From positions 124,001 through 188,000 of the forward strand of contig JBJEFI010000048.1 in assembly GCA_051873875.1 (NCBI GenBank): a DNA stretch of 64,000 nucleotides. Direction: 5' to 3'. A program made the position numbers and the translations under genes. This document shows, piece by piece, positions 24,923-34,849 of the stretch (its first letter is position 1; every line of letters begins with the position of its first letter). This stretch comes from JBJEFI01 sp051873875. Lineage in GTDB: Bacteria; Bacillota; Bacilli; Bacillales; Bacillaceae_G. The notes below the pieces were generated by a model. The model made no database searches. It was not told the DNA's origin and saw only the letters and a program-made list of their open reading frames with translations.

Positions 24923-26269
24923 CTATACTAGTGTATTCACGAATTGTACAAACATGTCACCACGTTGTTCAAAAGTTTTAAATTGGTCCCAACTAGCACA
25001 AGCAGGAGAAAGTAATACAACATCTCCTTCTTCCGAAAGTCCATAAGCCTCGTTAACGGCTTCTTCTAAATTATTGACACGTCTTATCATTTTTAATCCG
25101 GCTGTCGTTGCAGCATCTACTAATTTTTCTGCTGTTTGGCCGTATGTCACGATTCCTTTTAATCTTTTTAAATGTGGAATTAAATCATCAAAAGTATTTC
25201 CTCTATCTAATCCTCCTGCTATTAAAACAACAGGTTGATGAAAAGCATTTATTGCCATTTGTGTCGCTAGCATATTTGTCGCCTTCGAATCATTGTAAAA
25301 ACGACGTCCGTTTACAACTTTTACATATTGCAAGCGATGCGTGACACCTTGAAACGTTGTTAAGACACGAATAATCGCATCATTATCAACACCATATAAC
25401 TTACAAACAGAGATAGCCGCTAAAATATTTTCTAAATTATGTTTACCAGGTAAAACGATATCCTCTATATCAATGATTCGTTCTCCCTTAAAGTAAACTC
25501 CACCATCTTCGATATAGCCTCCGTCCACTTTCTTCTCTGTTGAGAAAGGAACGATTGTACTATTTAATTCTTTTGTATATGCAAGAATTTCTTCGCTATC
25601 CACATTTAAAACAGCGTAATCTTCTTTTGTTTGATTTACAAATAAATTAACTTTTGCCTTAATATATTCTTCTTTTGAAGAATGATAATCTAAGTGGGCA
25701 TCAAAAATGTTTAGCAATACACCAATCGCTGGTTTGAAATCAATTGTTCCCATTAACTGAAAGGAAGAAAGTTCTGTTACCATTACTTCTTCTTTTGTTA
25801 TTTCTTGGGCGACTTCACAAGAAACTGTTCCAATATTACCAGCAATTTTCGGATGCTTATTTCCTTCTTTTAACATTTCAAAAATAAGCATTGTCGTCGT
25901 TGTTTTCCCATTCGAACCTGTTATTCCAATAATTGGGGCTTCACAAATGTAATAAGCCAATTCAACTTCCGTTATAATTGGGATACCTCTTTTTTGTGCT
26001 TCCACAAGCAAAGGATTGCGATATGGAATACCTGGGTTTTTAACGATTAATTGTACACCATCTAATAAATGAAGTGGATGCTCACCTGTTACAACACGAA
26101 ACCCCATCTCAACTAATTGTTGAGCTAAAGGATTATCTACTAAATCCACTTGATCATTTACTGTCACATTTGCGCCTACTTTTTTTAATAGTTGGCTAGC
26201 AGCAAAACCACTTTTTGCAATTCCTAGTACTAATACGTGCTTATCTTTTAATTCATTTATTCTTTTCAT
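24923..26269 (-). CDS. murD: UDP-N-acetylmuramoyl-L-alanine--D-glutamate ligase
   Basis: 448 residues from ATG 26269 (GGGGTG seven nt upstream, 4 nt after the mraY stop). A Rossmann N-terminal domain (VLVLGIAKSGFAASQLL) is followed by the ATP-binding GITGSNGKTTTTMLIFEML and a C-terminal ligase domain with NDSKATN and LSPACASWDQFKTFEQRG. It adds D-Glu to UDP-MurNAc-L-Ala. It is upstream of spoVE and translationally close to mraY. Confidence 0.97.
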   Translation of the reverse strand: MKRINELKDKHVLVLGIAKSGFAASQLLKKVGANVTVNDQVDLVDNPLAQQLVEMGFRVVTGEHPLHLLDGVQLIVKNPGIPYRNPLLVEAQKRGIPIITEVELAYYICEAPIIGITGSNGKTTTTMLIFEMLKEGNKHPKIAGNIGTVSCEVAQEITKEEVMVTELSSFQLMGTIDFKPAIGVLLNIFDAHLDYHSSKEEYIKAKVNLFVNQTKEDYAVLNVDSEEILAYTKELNSTIVPFSTEKKVDGGYIEDGGVYFKGERIIDIEDIVLPGKHNLENILAAISVCKLYGVDNDAIIRVLTTFQGVTHRLQYVKVVNGRRFYNDSKATNMLATQMAINAFHQPVVLIAGGLDRGNTFDDLIPHLKRLKGIVTYGQTAEKLVDAATTAGLKMIRRVNNLEEAVNEAYGLSEEGDVVLLSPACASWDQFKTFEQRGDMFVQFVNTLV

Positions 26270-26273
26270 TTGC

Positions 26274-27245
26274 TTACACCCCAATGTAAATTCCAAGAAT
26301 CCCTAATAATGCACCTACGATCCAGAATGTAATAACTACTTTCCATTCAGACCATCCACTTAATTCATAATGGTGATGCAGTGGTGACATTTTGAAAATA
26401 CGCTTTCCACCAGTTAACTTAAAGTATGTAACTTGCATCATAACAGATAATGTTTCAATAACGAAAACACCACCAATTACAATTAACAATAATTCTACTT
26501 TTAACATAATTGCAACAGCAGCAATGGCTGCACCTAACGCTAAAGAACCTGTATCACCCATAAAGACTTTGGCAGGATGCGCATTGAATACTAAAAATCC
26601 TAATAATGCACCTACAACAGCCAAACAGAAAATAGCAATTGCCATATTTTCCTGATAAATAGCGATAACAGCAAAGGCACCAAAAGCGATGGAAGCTGTC
26701 CCTGCTACTAAGCCATCTAAACCGTCTGTTAAGTTTACAGCATTTGATGCGCCTACTAACATGACAATAATTAAAATAAAATAAAGCCACGATAGTTCGA
26801 ACTCAATGTTTGTAGAAGGAATCGTGATATTTGTTGGAAGATTCGCTTGCTTGTAAAAAATGAAGAATATAATTGCGATAAGAAGCTGACCGATAATTTT
26901 TTGTAAAGAAGTTAATCCTAAATTACGTTTTTTCACTACTTTGATGTAATCATCAAGAAAACCAATTAATCCATATCCTAGTGTGGTAAATAAAACGATA
27001 AATGTAGAGATAGAAAAAAGATCGTAAACGAACGTCATCACAATCGTAGCGATAAATAATCCAATTAAGATGACAATTCCACCCATTGTTGGTGTACCTG
27101 ATTTTTTCTGATGTGATTTTGGGCCTTCTTCCCGAATACTTTGTCCATATTTTAACCTATGTAAGAATGGAATAAAAAATGGACTTAAAATAACTGTTAC
27201 TGCAAATGCGATTAAGATTGTTAAAAACATGCTTTTATCTAGCAT
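26274..27245 (-). CDS. mraY: Phospho-MurNAc-pentapeptide translocase
   Basis: 323 residues with about ten membrane helices. It transfers phospho-MurNAc-pentapeptide to undecaprenyl phosphate to give lipid I. The Mg-binding FLDDYIKVVKKRN, the NLTDGLDGLVAG and the FMGDTGSLALGA motifs are intact, and the cytoplasmic HHHYELSGWSEWKVV loop is near the C terminus. A CCCC-rich ribosome site (GGGG on the minus strand) precedes the ATG. A 147-bp gap with no clear signal separates it from murE. Confidence 0.98.
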   Translation of the reverse strand: MLDKSMFLTILIAFAVTVILSPFFIPFLHRLKYGQSIREEGPKSHQKKSGTPTMGGIVILIGLFIATIVMTFVYDLFSISTFIVLFTTLGYGLIGFLDDYIKVVKKRNLGLTSLQKIIGQLLIAIIFFIFYKQANLPTNITIPSTNIEFELSWLYFILIIVMLVGASNAVNLTDGLDGLVAGTASIAFGAFAVIAIYQENMAIAIFCLAVVGALLGFLVFNAHPAKVFMGDTGSLALGAAIAAVAIMLKVELLLIVIGGVFVIETLSVMMQVTYFKLTGGKRIFKMSPLHHHYELSGWSEWKVVITFWIVGALLGILGIYIGV

Positions 27246-27392
27246 AACAATCCCCCTTTCTTGTGCTGCATTCCTTGTTTATGTTTTTTCCAAAAATTTC
27301 AGTAGTAAAACAATACAAATAGACATGCCATTATCTTCATATCATTTTACTACTTTTTGTTCATCAATGATATATTCTTTTTATCTATTCTA

Positions 27393-28865
27393 CTAACGAT
27401 TCTTTATAATTGTATTTATCGCTTCCATTGCTATTAATCGATCATCAAATGGAAAAACTTCATTGCCAATAATTTGGTACGTTTCATGTCCTTTTCCGGC
27501 AATCAGAACAACATCTCCATAGGCTGCTTGACTTATCGCATACTCAATTGCCTGTTTCCTATCAGGGATACGAATATAGCGATTCTCATCTACGTTTTTT
27601 ACCATTTCATCTAAGATTGCTTCAATACTTTCCATCCTTGGGTTATCCGCTGTAAAAATACATACGTCACTATATGAAACTGCAATTTGTGCCATTAGTG
27701 GTCTTTTGGTGCGATCACGATTACCACCACATCCCACTATACAGTATACTTTGTTTCTTGCAAACTTTTTTATTGTTTTTAATACATTTTCTAAACTATC
27801 TGGTGTATGGGCGTAGTCAACAATTACTGTAAAATCCTGACTAGCATTTACAACTTCAAAACGTCCATCTACTCGCTTTATGTGCTTAAGGGCGTGAACA
27901 ATTGTTTCTAAATCAATTCCCAATGCAATTGTAGTCGCAACTGCAGCCAATGCATTATATACATTAAATTCTCCAATTAATTTCATTATTACTCGCTTTG
28001 TTCCTATTGGTGTTTTCAACGTAAATGATGTACCACTACTCGTCATCTCAATGTTACTTGCCATTACATGTGCCTCTTGCTTAATTCCATAACTTAAAAT
28101 TGTTGCTTGAGTGCTCCTCTGATAAGCTTCAAATGTTTCATCGTCCCTATTTAAGATTGCATATTTAGGTTTTCCATTGATTGATGGACCTAATTGGGAA
28201 AATAATAAGCTTTTAGTTTGTTTATAGGCTTCCATTGATTGATGAAAATCTAAATGGTCTTGAGTCAAGTTTGTAAACACAGCAACATCAAATTCACAAC
28301 CATGTACCCGCCCTAATTGTAACGCATGAGAAGATACTTCCATCGTTACATATTCAACTTGTTTGTTCACCATTGTCATCAATAATTTTTGTAAATTTAA
28401 ACTATCCGGCGTTGTATGTCTAGTAGCAATTACCATATCACCTATCTTCATTCCTGTTGTGCCAATAATTCCTGTTCTCTTCTCGTGATACCGAATAATG
28501 CCATCAATTAAATGAGACGTAGTTGTTTTGCCATTTGTTCCTGTAATTCCAATTAATACCATCTTACTTGATGGATAGTCATAAAATGCATTTGCTAGAT
28601 GAGCTAATGTTCGTCGGCTATCTTTCACAACAATAACAGGAATCGTTATATGCTCTAATGGATACTCGGAAACAATAGCGACAGCTCCTTTTTCCTGCGC
28701 TATTTTAGCATATTCATGTCCATCTACAGTAAATCCTTTTACACAAACAAATAAATTCCCTAGCTTTATCCTTCGGCTATCTGTTTCAATTCCCGTTATC
28801 GTTACATTTGATTTTGGAATTTTAGGAAAATCATACAAACAATATAATAAATCATGCAATTTCAT
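27393..28865 (-). CDS. murE: UDP-MurNAc-tripeptide synthetase (meso-DAP adding)
   Basis: 490 residues from ATG 28865 (GGAGTGG five nt upstream). The ATP-binding GITGTNGKTTTSHLIDGII, the uridine-pocket residues around TTPDSLNL and the carbamylated-Lys region are intact. The DNPR motif in FTADNPRMES identifies meso-diaminopimelate as the added third amino acid, so the wall should be the A1-gamma type, as in Bacillus rather than Lys-type relatives. It lies 41 nt downstream of spoVD. Confidence 0.97.
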   Translation of the reverse strand: MKLHDLLYCLYDFPKIPKSNVTITGIETDSRRIKLGNLFVCVKGFTVDGHEYAKIAQEKGAVAIVSEYPLEHITIPVIVVKDSRRTLAHLANAFYDYPSSKMVLIGITGTNGKTTTSHLIDGIIRYHEKRTGIIGTTGMKIGDMVIATRHTTPDSLNLQKLLMTMVNKQVEYVTMEVSSHALQLGRVHGCEFDVAVFTNLTQDHLDFHQSMEAYKQTKSLLFSQLGPSINGKPKYAILNRDDETFEAYQRSTQATILSYGIKQEAHVMASNIEMTSSGTSFTLKTPIGTKRVIMKLIGEFNVYNALAAVATTIALGIDLETIVHALKHIKRVDGRFEVVNASQDFTVIVDYAHTPDSLENVLKTIKKFARNKVYCIVGCGGNRDRTKRPLMAQIAVSYSDVCIFTADNPRMESIEAILDEMVKNVDENRYIRIPDRKQAIEYAISQAAYGDVVLIAGKGHETYQIIGNEVFPFDDRLIAMEAINTIIKNR

Positions 28866-28906
28866 CGGCGCCACTCCTTCTAACAATCAAACATTATATA
28901 GGCATC

Positions 28907-30826
28907 TTATTCATTTCCTAAATAAATGCGAATCTTAGAATTGGATTTTAATTTAGTACCTGCCTTTGGTGATTGGGCAATGACTTTTTTTCCCGTTCCA
29001 CTTACATCTAATTGCAATGATTCTAATTGTTCTTGAAGCTCTTTTGTTGTCATTCCTACTAAATTCGGCACTTCTACTAATGGCTCCTCTGGATAAACTA
29101 ATTTTTTCTCAATTTGGTTTTTTCTTGGTTTTACTCCCATTGCAGGTAATATTTCTCTCATCATATTCCCAACGATTGGAGCAGCTACGACACCACCAAA
29201 TTGAATCGTTCCTTTCGGATGGTCAATCGCTAAATAAATAGCAATTTCTGGATCATCCATCGGAGCAACCCCAATAAAAGAAACAACATAACTATCCGTC
29301 ATATACACACCATTTTTTACTTTTTGCGCTGTTCCTGTTTTTCCACCAACCCGATATCCATCTACAAACGCACTACGACCAGAGCCTTTTGCCACAACAT
29401 TTTCTAACGCATAACGAACCTTTTTAGAAGCCTCTTCAGAGATAACTTTCCTTTTTTCAATCGGTTCTTTTTGACTAACTGCTTCCTTTGTTTTAGGGTC
29501 AATAAATTCCTTTGCTAGATATGGTTGGTAAAGAATCCCCCCGTTTACAGCAGCAGATACAGCTGTAATTTGTTGAATCGGTGTCACTGAAACGCCTTGT
29601 CCAAAGGCTGTCGTCGCTTGTTCAACTGGACCCGCTTTCTCAGGTTTAAATAAAATCCCCGTTGCTTCTCCTTGTAAATCAATCCCTGTCTTATCTCCAA
29701 ATCCAAATTTATCAATATAATCAAAGAGGCGTTTCTTCCCTAAACGATTTCCTAACTCAATGAAACCTGGGTTACATGAGTTTTGAACAACTTCTAAAAA
29801 CGTTTGAGAGCCATGTCCTTCTCGTTTCCAACATCTCAACCTTGCACCTGCTACCTCTGCCGCACCGCCATCAAAAAAATGATCCCCCTCTAAATCTACT
29901 AAATTTTCATTTAAGGCAGATGCCAATGTAATAATTTTAAAAGTAGAACCAGGTTCATACGTACTCCATACTGGTAAATTTCGATTATAAATAATTGGAT
30001 CTGTCGTCTTATATTTGGTTGGATCATAGTCAGGTCTACTAGACATAGCTAAAATTTGCCCATTTTTTGGGTTCATTGCGATGGCAATAATGGCATCTGG
30101 ATTATATTGAGCTTGTGCATTATCCAATTCCCGCTCTATAATTGCTTGCACCTTATCATCAATGGTCAGTTTTAAGTTCAATCCATCTGTTGGTGGAATA
30201 TATTGATCACCAATATTAGGCATTCGCTGTCCTTTTGCATCGGCAAAAAAACGTACATACCCTTTTTCTCCTTTTAACTGCTCATCATAATATAATTCAA
30301 GCCCATTTAACCCTTGATTATCAATTCCTGCAAATCCTAGTACATGAGATAAATAACTACCTTTTGGATAATATCGTTTTGTATCTTCGGCAATATAAAC
30401 ACCTTTTAAATTTAATGCTCGAATTTGTTTCGCAACATCATGAGATATTTTACGCCCTTCTGGATTAATCCGCTCGATTGCAACTCGATTTGTTAAATGA
30501 TAAAGTACTTTTTCCTTTTTCATCTTTAAAATAGTCGCCAACTGTTGTGCCGTTGTTTCTGGATTTTCAATTTGTCTTGGAACAACAAAAACAGTTGGTG
30601 CACTTTTGTTTGTTGCTAGCACTTTACCATTACGATCAAGTATTTCCCCTCGCTTTGGTTCAAACCAAACATTTCGACTCCAAGAATCTTGAGCACGCTT
30701 CGTTAACATATCACCTAAAAAAAATTGAACATACCCTAATCGAATACCGATCGTTAAAAAAATAAGCACGCCTACTGCTAAAACAATCAGTAATCTTTTC
30801 CGAACAGTAACATGGGATACACGCAT
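28907..30826 (-). CDS. spoVD: Sporulation-specific class B penicillin-binding protein SpoVD
   Basis: 639 residues. An N-terminal membrane helix (about 11-33), then a PBP dimerisation domain (about 55-215) and a transpeptidase domain (about 260-560) with SxxK (Ser in GSTFKIIT), SxN (SCNPG) and KTGTAQK. One PASTA domain ends the protein (about 577-639). SpoVD cross-links spore cortex peptidoglycan and works with SpoVE. It lies between murE and pbpB, probably a duplicate of pbpB, and keeps a single PASTA where pbpB has two. Confidence 0.95.
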   Translation of the reverse strand: MRVSHVTVRKRLLIVLAVGVLIFLTIGIRLGYVQFFLGDMLTKRAQDSWSRNVWFEPKRGEILDRNGKVLATNKSAPTVFVVPRQIENPETTAQQLATILKMKKEKVLYHLTNRVAIERINPEGRKISHDVAKQIRALNLKGVYIAEDTKRYYPKGSYLSHVLGFAGIDNQGLNGLELYYDEQLKGEKGYVRFFADAKGQRMPNIGDQYIPPTDGLNLKLTIDDKVQAIIERELDNAQAQYNPDAIIAIAMNPKNGQILAMSSRPDYDPTKYKTTDPIIYNRNLPVWSTYEPGSTFKIITLASALNENLVDLEGDHFFDGGAAEVAGARLRCWKREGHGSQTFLEVVQNSCNPGFIELGNRLGKKRLFDYIDKFGFGDKTGIDLQGEATGILFKPEKAGPVEQATTAFGQGVSVTPIQQITAVSAAVNGGILYQPYLAKEFIDPKTKEAVSQKEPIEKRKVISEEASKKVRYALENVVAKGSGRSAFVDGYRVGGKTGTAQKVKNGVYMTDSYVVSFIGVAPMDDPEIAIYLAIDHPKGTIQFGGVVAAPIVGNMMREILPAMGVKPRKNQIEKKLVYPEEPLVEVPNLVGMTTKELQEQLESLQLDVSGTGKKVIAQSPKAGTKLKSNSKIRIYLGNE

Positions 30827-30894
30827 ACTTTGAACCTCCTAATACAAATATAGGCTTGTTCAACTATATGCTTGTATCCCATTTTTAAGACCTA

Positions 30895-33090
30895 TTAATC
30901 CCTTGGCTTGCCGTCTTTCGGTTTCGCTTCAGGTGCAACCTCGCCTTTTTGACCAGGTTTCTTTAATTTAACAACCAGTTTGGTTTCCTTATCATCTTTT
31001 ATAATCGTATTTGCAGCAATACTTTGGTTATACACATATCCGCTACCGATATAGTGAATTTCCACTTTTAATAGTTCAGATAACATAGACACTTCTTGTC
31101 TCGTCCAATCTGTCAAATTAGGTAATTGAACATTTTCACTCGTTTTTACGATTATCCGTGATTTTCCTACCACGGTTTCTCCTTTTTTAGGAAATTGATC
31201 AACAATCTTCCCTTCACCTAAGGCAACTAGTTGTAATCCTTGTTTCTTTGCTTCTTCTTTCGCTGCTTCAATACTCTGTCCTTTGAAATTAGGAACCTCA
31301 ATACTATCTTTCGATTCTACTGCACTTTCATCTTCTTCTGTAGTCTTTTTCGTTGGCTTTATTTTTAAATATTCTAAGCTATTTGTCGCAACGCTTTTGA
31401 AAATCGTCGAAACCGGCTTTGTACCTAGTTCTGTATCCTTTAGCTTAGGTCGATCAACTGCAACATAAATTGCTAATTCTGGATCTTCTTTTGGAACCAT
31501 TCCAATAAATGAATAAATATAGTTACCATGTCCATATAAATACCCTTTTTCTGAAGCAATTTGGGCCTGTCCTGTTTTCCCAGCTACAGAGTAGTTTTCT
31601 AATGCAAAATCCTTACCAGTCCCTGCCTTAGCAGTAATAACCGTTTCTAATATATCTAACACTTCTTTTGCTGTTTCTTTTGTAATTGGCGTTCCAGCAA
31701 CAGTAGGCTGTGTCTCTGAGATCACTTTTCCTGTATCTGGATCTACTACACGGTCAATGACATATGGTTTCATCATTTTCCCTTCATTGCCGATTGCCGT
31801 AAATGCCTGTATCTGTTGAATTGGTGTAATAGACGTTCCTTGACCAAAAGCTGTTGTAATTTTTTCTACAGGATATTTAAAACGAATTGTCCCAGTTGTT
31901 TCTCCAGGCAAATCAATTCCCGTTTTTTCATTAAATTTAAAGGCATGTAAATACTCATATAACTTATCAAATCCTAATTTATGCTCTGCTAAAATAGAAA
32001 AAGCAACGTTTGATGAGCGCTGAACCCCTTCTAAAAACGAAATGCTTCCCCAACCACTCACATTATGGTCATGGATTGTTGCACCAGCAACCTTGTAAGA
32101 ACCTGATTGATAATACTCATCCCCTTTAAAAACGCCCTCATTCACAGCAGCAGCTAGGGTAAACACTTTCATTGTAGAACCTGGCTCATAAGGAGAAAGT
32201 GCATGATTTGTGTAATCTTGAATATTTCGCTCATTTGGGTCAAAGCTTGGCCTTGAACTCATCCCTAATATTTTTCCTGTTTTTGGATCAGCTACAATGG
32301 CAACAAGTCGTTCAGGCTCATATTTTTCATTTACTTCCGTCAATGCATCATCTACAAAACTTTGAATGCGTGCATCCAGCGTTAAATAGATTTCCTTCCC
32401 ATTAATAGATTCCTCTTTATATACAGGTGTTGTTTTAGGTAAAATAGTACCGTGACGGTCTTTCTTAAAGGTAACAAGTCCATCTTGATTTTTCAATAAA
32501 TCATCGTATGCTTGTTCAATCCCCATCTTTCCACCATCTTCATCTGCATAGCCTATCACATGTGAAGCAAACATTCCGTTTGGATAATACCTATTTCTAT
32601 TTGTAATAATAAATATCCCAGGAATATTTAACTTTTCAATTTGTTGTTTTTGAGTAAATGTTAAATTCTTTCCTTTTGGTCCAAATTCAACTTGATCTTG
32701 ATTTGCACGAAGTCGTTTTAATATGTAATCTTCATCTTCATTTAAAATTGATGCTAACTTTTTTGCAGCTTCTTCCTTCTCCTCTTCTTTTATATAATCT
32801 CGCTTTTTAGGAGGAGAATTTTTTTCTGTTAACTTAGCAAGCACTTGAAATCCTGACACATCTTCAGCTATTACAATCCCATTATTGTCATAAATCGTTC
32901 CACGTTTTGTTGGAACAACTTGCTCAGCTGTTTGAAGCTCTTCTGTCAATTTTTTAGCATCTACTCCGGCAGCCTTTCCAGTAGATTGAATATAAAAAAA
33001 CCTTCCAATAAATATTAAAAAGAGGAGCATAAATGATAATAAAAGTAGGGCTGCTCCTCTGTTCATATCCATATTTTTAAAGTATTTCAC
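30895..33090 (-). CDS. pbpB: Septal class B penicillin-binding protein PBP2B (FtsI)
   Basis: 731 residues. A short cytoplasmic tail, a membrane helix (about 12-33), a dimerisation domain (about 55-230), and a transpeptidase domain with STMKVFT, SSNVAFS and KTGQAQIA active-site motifs. Two PASTA domains follow (about 590-650 and 655-715), and the tail is Lys/Pro-rich. It is the essential cross-linking enzyme of the septum and partner of FtsW. It lies 18 nt downstream of ftsL, as in B. subtilis. Confidence 0.96.
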   Translation of the reverse strand: MKYFKNMDMNRGAALLLLSFMLLFLIFIGRFFYIQSTGKAAGVDAKKLTEELQTAEQVVPTKRGTIYDNNGIVIAEDVSGFQVLAKLTEKNSPPKKRDYIKEEEKEEAAKKLASILNEDEDYILKRLRANQDQVEFGPKGKNLTFTQKQQIEKLNIPGIFIITNRNRYYPNGMFASHVIGYADEDGGKMGIEQAYDDLLKNQDGLVTFKKDRHGTILPKTTPVYKEESINGKEIYLTLDARIQSFVDDALTEVNEKYEPERLVAIVADPKTGKILGMSSRPSFDPNERNIQDYTNHALSPYEPGSTMKVFTLAAAVNEGVFKGDEYYQSGSYKVAGATIHDHNVSGWGSISFLEGVQRSSNVAFSILAEHKLGFDKLYEYLHAFKFNEKTGIDLPGETTGTIRFKYPVEKITTAFGQGTSITPIQQIQAFTAIGNEGKMMKPYVIDRVVDPDTGKVISETQPTVAGTPITKETAKEVLDILETVITAKAGTGKDFALENYSVAGKTGQAQIASEKGYLYGHGNYIYSFIGMVPKEDPELAIYVAVDRPKLKDTELGTKPVSTIFKSVATNSLEYLKIKPTKKTTEEDESAVESKDSIEVPNFKGQSIEAAKEEAKKQGLQLVALGEGKIVDQFPKKGETVVGKSRIIVKTSENVQLPNLTDWTRQEVSMLSELLKVEIHYIGSGYVYNQSIAANTIIKDDKETKLVVKLKKPGQKGEVAPEAKPKDGKPRD

Positions 33091-33108
33091 CTAACCACAT
33101 CCACTTAC

Positions 33109-33498
33109 TTATTTATTAATTACTTTAATATTATTAGGATCAATTTTTAATCCTAATTCTTTTGCTTTAGACATAATTCTTTCATATGTGCTTAGACGTT
33201 CTACTTCTGTTTGTAAATCTTTGTTTTCAACTTTTTGTGCACTTACTTTCGCCTTCGTTTCCTCAAGCTGACGATTCTCTTTATAAAGATGATATGAATT
33301 TGTAATAAACATAAATCCAAATACGATTAACGAAGCAAAAAACATTACGATGATACTCAGTTCAAACCCTGTAAATAGTGGCCTTCTTGCCCTATGTGGC
33401 TGATTATTTACCGATTGATCCGTCGTACGCCGATGATCATCTTGGCGTTTTGGTTGTTGAGGTTGCCGTTGTGGCAACTTAACCGCTAAGTTAGACAT
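33109..33498 (-). CDS. ftsL: Cell division protein FtsL
   Basis: 129 residues. A Gln/Arg-rich cytoplasmic N terminus (PQRQPQQPKRQ) precedes one membrane helix (about 46-67, LSIIVMFFASLIVFGFMFI) and an extracellular leucine-zipper coiled coil (about 72-112). FtsL forms the DivIB-DivIC-FtsL complex that activates septal synthesis. Its position between rsmH and pbpB, its size and its topology identify it; sequence conservation of FtsL is weak in general. Confidence 0.92.
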   Translation of the reverse strand: MSNLAVKLPQRQPQQPKRQDDHRRTTDQSVNNQPHRARRPLFTGFELSIIVMFFASLIVFGFMFITNSYHLYKENRQLEETKAKVSAQKVENKDLQTEVERLSTYERIMSKAKELGLKIDPNNIKVINK

Positions 33499-33514
33499 GT
33501 ATATTACTCCCCCT

Positions 33515-34453
33515 CTATCTTCTTATTTTCTCTGCAATTCTCAACTTCGCTGATTTTGCTCGATTGTTGTTTTCCAACTCTTCTTTTGATGAAAGAATTG
33601 GTTTACGCGTAATCAATTTCAATTTTGGTTGAAACTCATCCGGTATAACAGGTAATCCTGGTGGTAACGGAGGAAGAGAGCTATATTGTTTAAAGATATT
33701 TTTGCAAATACGGTCTTCAAGTGAATGGAACGTAATAACACTAATACGTCCACCTGGTTTCACCATCTCAATCGCGTCTTCTAACGCATATTCAAATACT
33801 CTCAATTCATCGTTTACTGCGATACGAATTGCTTGGAAAACTCGTTTTGCTGGGTGTCCTCCAGTTCTTCTTGTAGCTGCAGGGATACCCTCTTTAATTA
33901 ATTCTACTAATTCCCCAGTTGTTTCAATTGGCTTCTTACTACGATATGCTTCAATTTTACGTGCAATTTGTTTAGAAAACTTTTCTTCTCCATATTGGAA
34001 AAAAATACGAACTAAATCTTCGTAACTCCAGTTATTTACTACCTCATAAGCTGAAAGTTCTGCTTCTTGGTCCATTCGCATGTCTAATCGTGCATCTTGG
34101 TGATAACTAAAGCCACGTTCTGCCTTATCTAATTGTGGTGATGATACACCTAAATCAAATAAAATACCATCTACGCTTTCTACACCTAGTTCGTTTAATC
34201 GGTCTTTTAAATAACGAAAATTGCTACGAATAATTGTATATTTCCCTTCAAAAGGGGCTAATCGTTTTTTTGCATGGGCAATTGCATCATCATCTTGATC
34301 AAAAGCATATAAATGTCCTTTGTCAGATAACTGTTTTAGTAAATACTCACTATGTCCTGCTCCACCTAACGTACAGTCAACATAAATACCATCTTCTTTA
34401 ATGTTAAGTCCATCTACTGTTTCATTTAATAATACTGTTACATGTTTAAACAT
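33515..34453 (-). CDS. rsmH: 16S rRNA (cytosine-1402 N4) methyltransferase
   Basis: 312 residues, the normal RsmH length. The SAM-binding motif VDCTLGGAGHSEYLL is at residues 24-38, with LFDLGVSSPQLD, ERGFSYHQDARLDMRM and GGRISVITFHSLEDR downstream. It methylates N4 of C1402 in the 16S rRNA decoding centre. It opens the division cluster here, because mraZ, which normally precedes it in Bacillus, is absent from the 394 bp upstream. Confidence 0.97.
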   Translation of the reverse strand: MFKHVTVLLNETVDGLNIKEDGIYVDCTLGGAGHSEYLLKQLSDKGHLYAFDQDDDAIAHAKKRLAPFEGKYTIIRSNFRYLKDRLNELGVESVDGILFDLGVSSPQLDKAERGFSYHQDARLDMRMDQEAELSAYEVVNNWSYEDLVRIFFQYGEEKFSKQIARKIEAYRSKKPIETTGELVELIKEGIPAATRRTGGHPAKRVFQAIRIAVNDELRVFEYALEDAIEMVKPGGRISVITFHSLEDRICKNIFKQYSSLPPLPPGLPVIPDEFQPKLKLITRKPILSSKEELENNNRAKSAKLRIAEKIRR

Positions 34454-34821
34454 TTGTTACACCTTTTCTATTTATCTTTAAAAGATAAATGTCACTTTTT
34501 TATCTTTAGATTAACCAACAAAAAAGAATCGTAGTAATTCTAATTTCTGTAATCTATTACCATAATCCAAAGTTACCATAAATAGGCGATTTTCTCCATA
34601 CTTTTTTTGACTTTCATCGACAAAAAATAACTTTATTTGCTTCTATTTCAAAAAATATTCACATAATTCATACTATATATTTTTACACACCCCTTCTTTA
34701 TTCCTTTATTTTGTTCACTTTTTCGAACAACGAACTTCGACTCACACTACAGGTAACATTCGACATATCTCTGCTTTTTTTACTTTCTCTCTTCCCTCTT
34801 TACCAAATTAACCCAACAAAA
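34454..34821. other. Non-coding region between bshC and rsmH (no mraZ)
   Basis: No open reading frame resembles MraZ or anything else here. It contains an AT-rich stretch and Spo0A-box-like sequences on the minus strand: TGTCGAA (34759-34765) and TTTGTCGATG (34615-34624). No consensus sigma-A promoter is evident, yet a promoter for rsmH-ftsL-pbpB must lie here or further upstream because a terminator closes bshC. Confidence 0.6.
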
Positions 34822-34849
34822 AAAGCTAGGAATTCTCATTCCTAGCTTT
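34822..34849 (-). terminator. Terminator of bshC
   Basis: AAAGCTAGGAAT and ATTCCTAGCTTT form a perfect 12-bp stem with a 4-nt loop, followed on the minus strand by TTTTTGTTGG. It overlaps the bshC stop codon. Confidence 0.9.

Noticed and set aside
34454..34821. Remnant of mraZ
   Set aside because: I translated all frames by eye and found no MraZ-like segment such as the DxxGR repeat; the region is simply non-coding.
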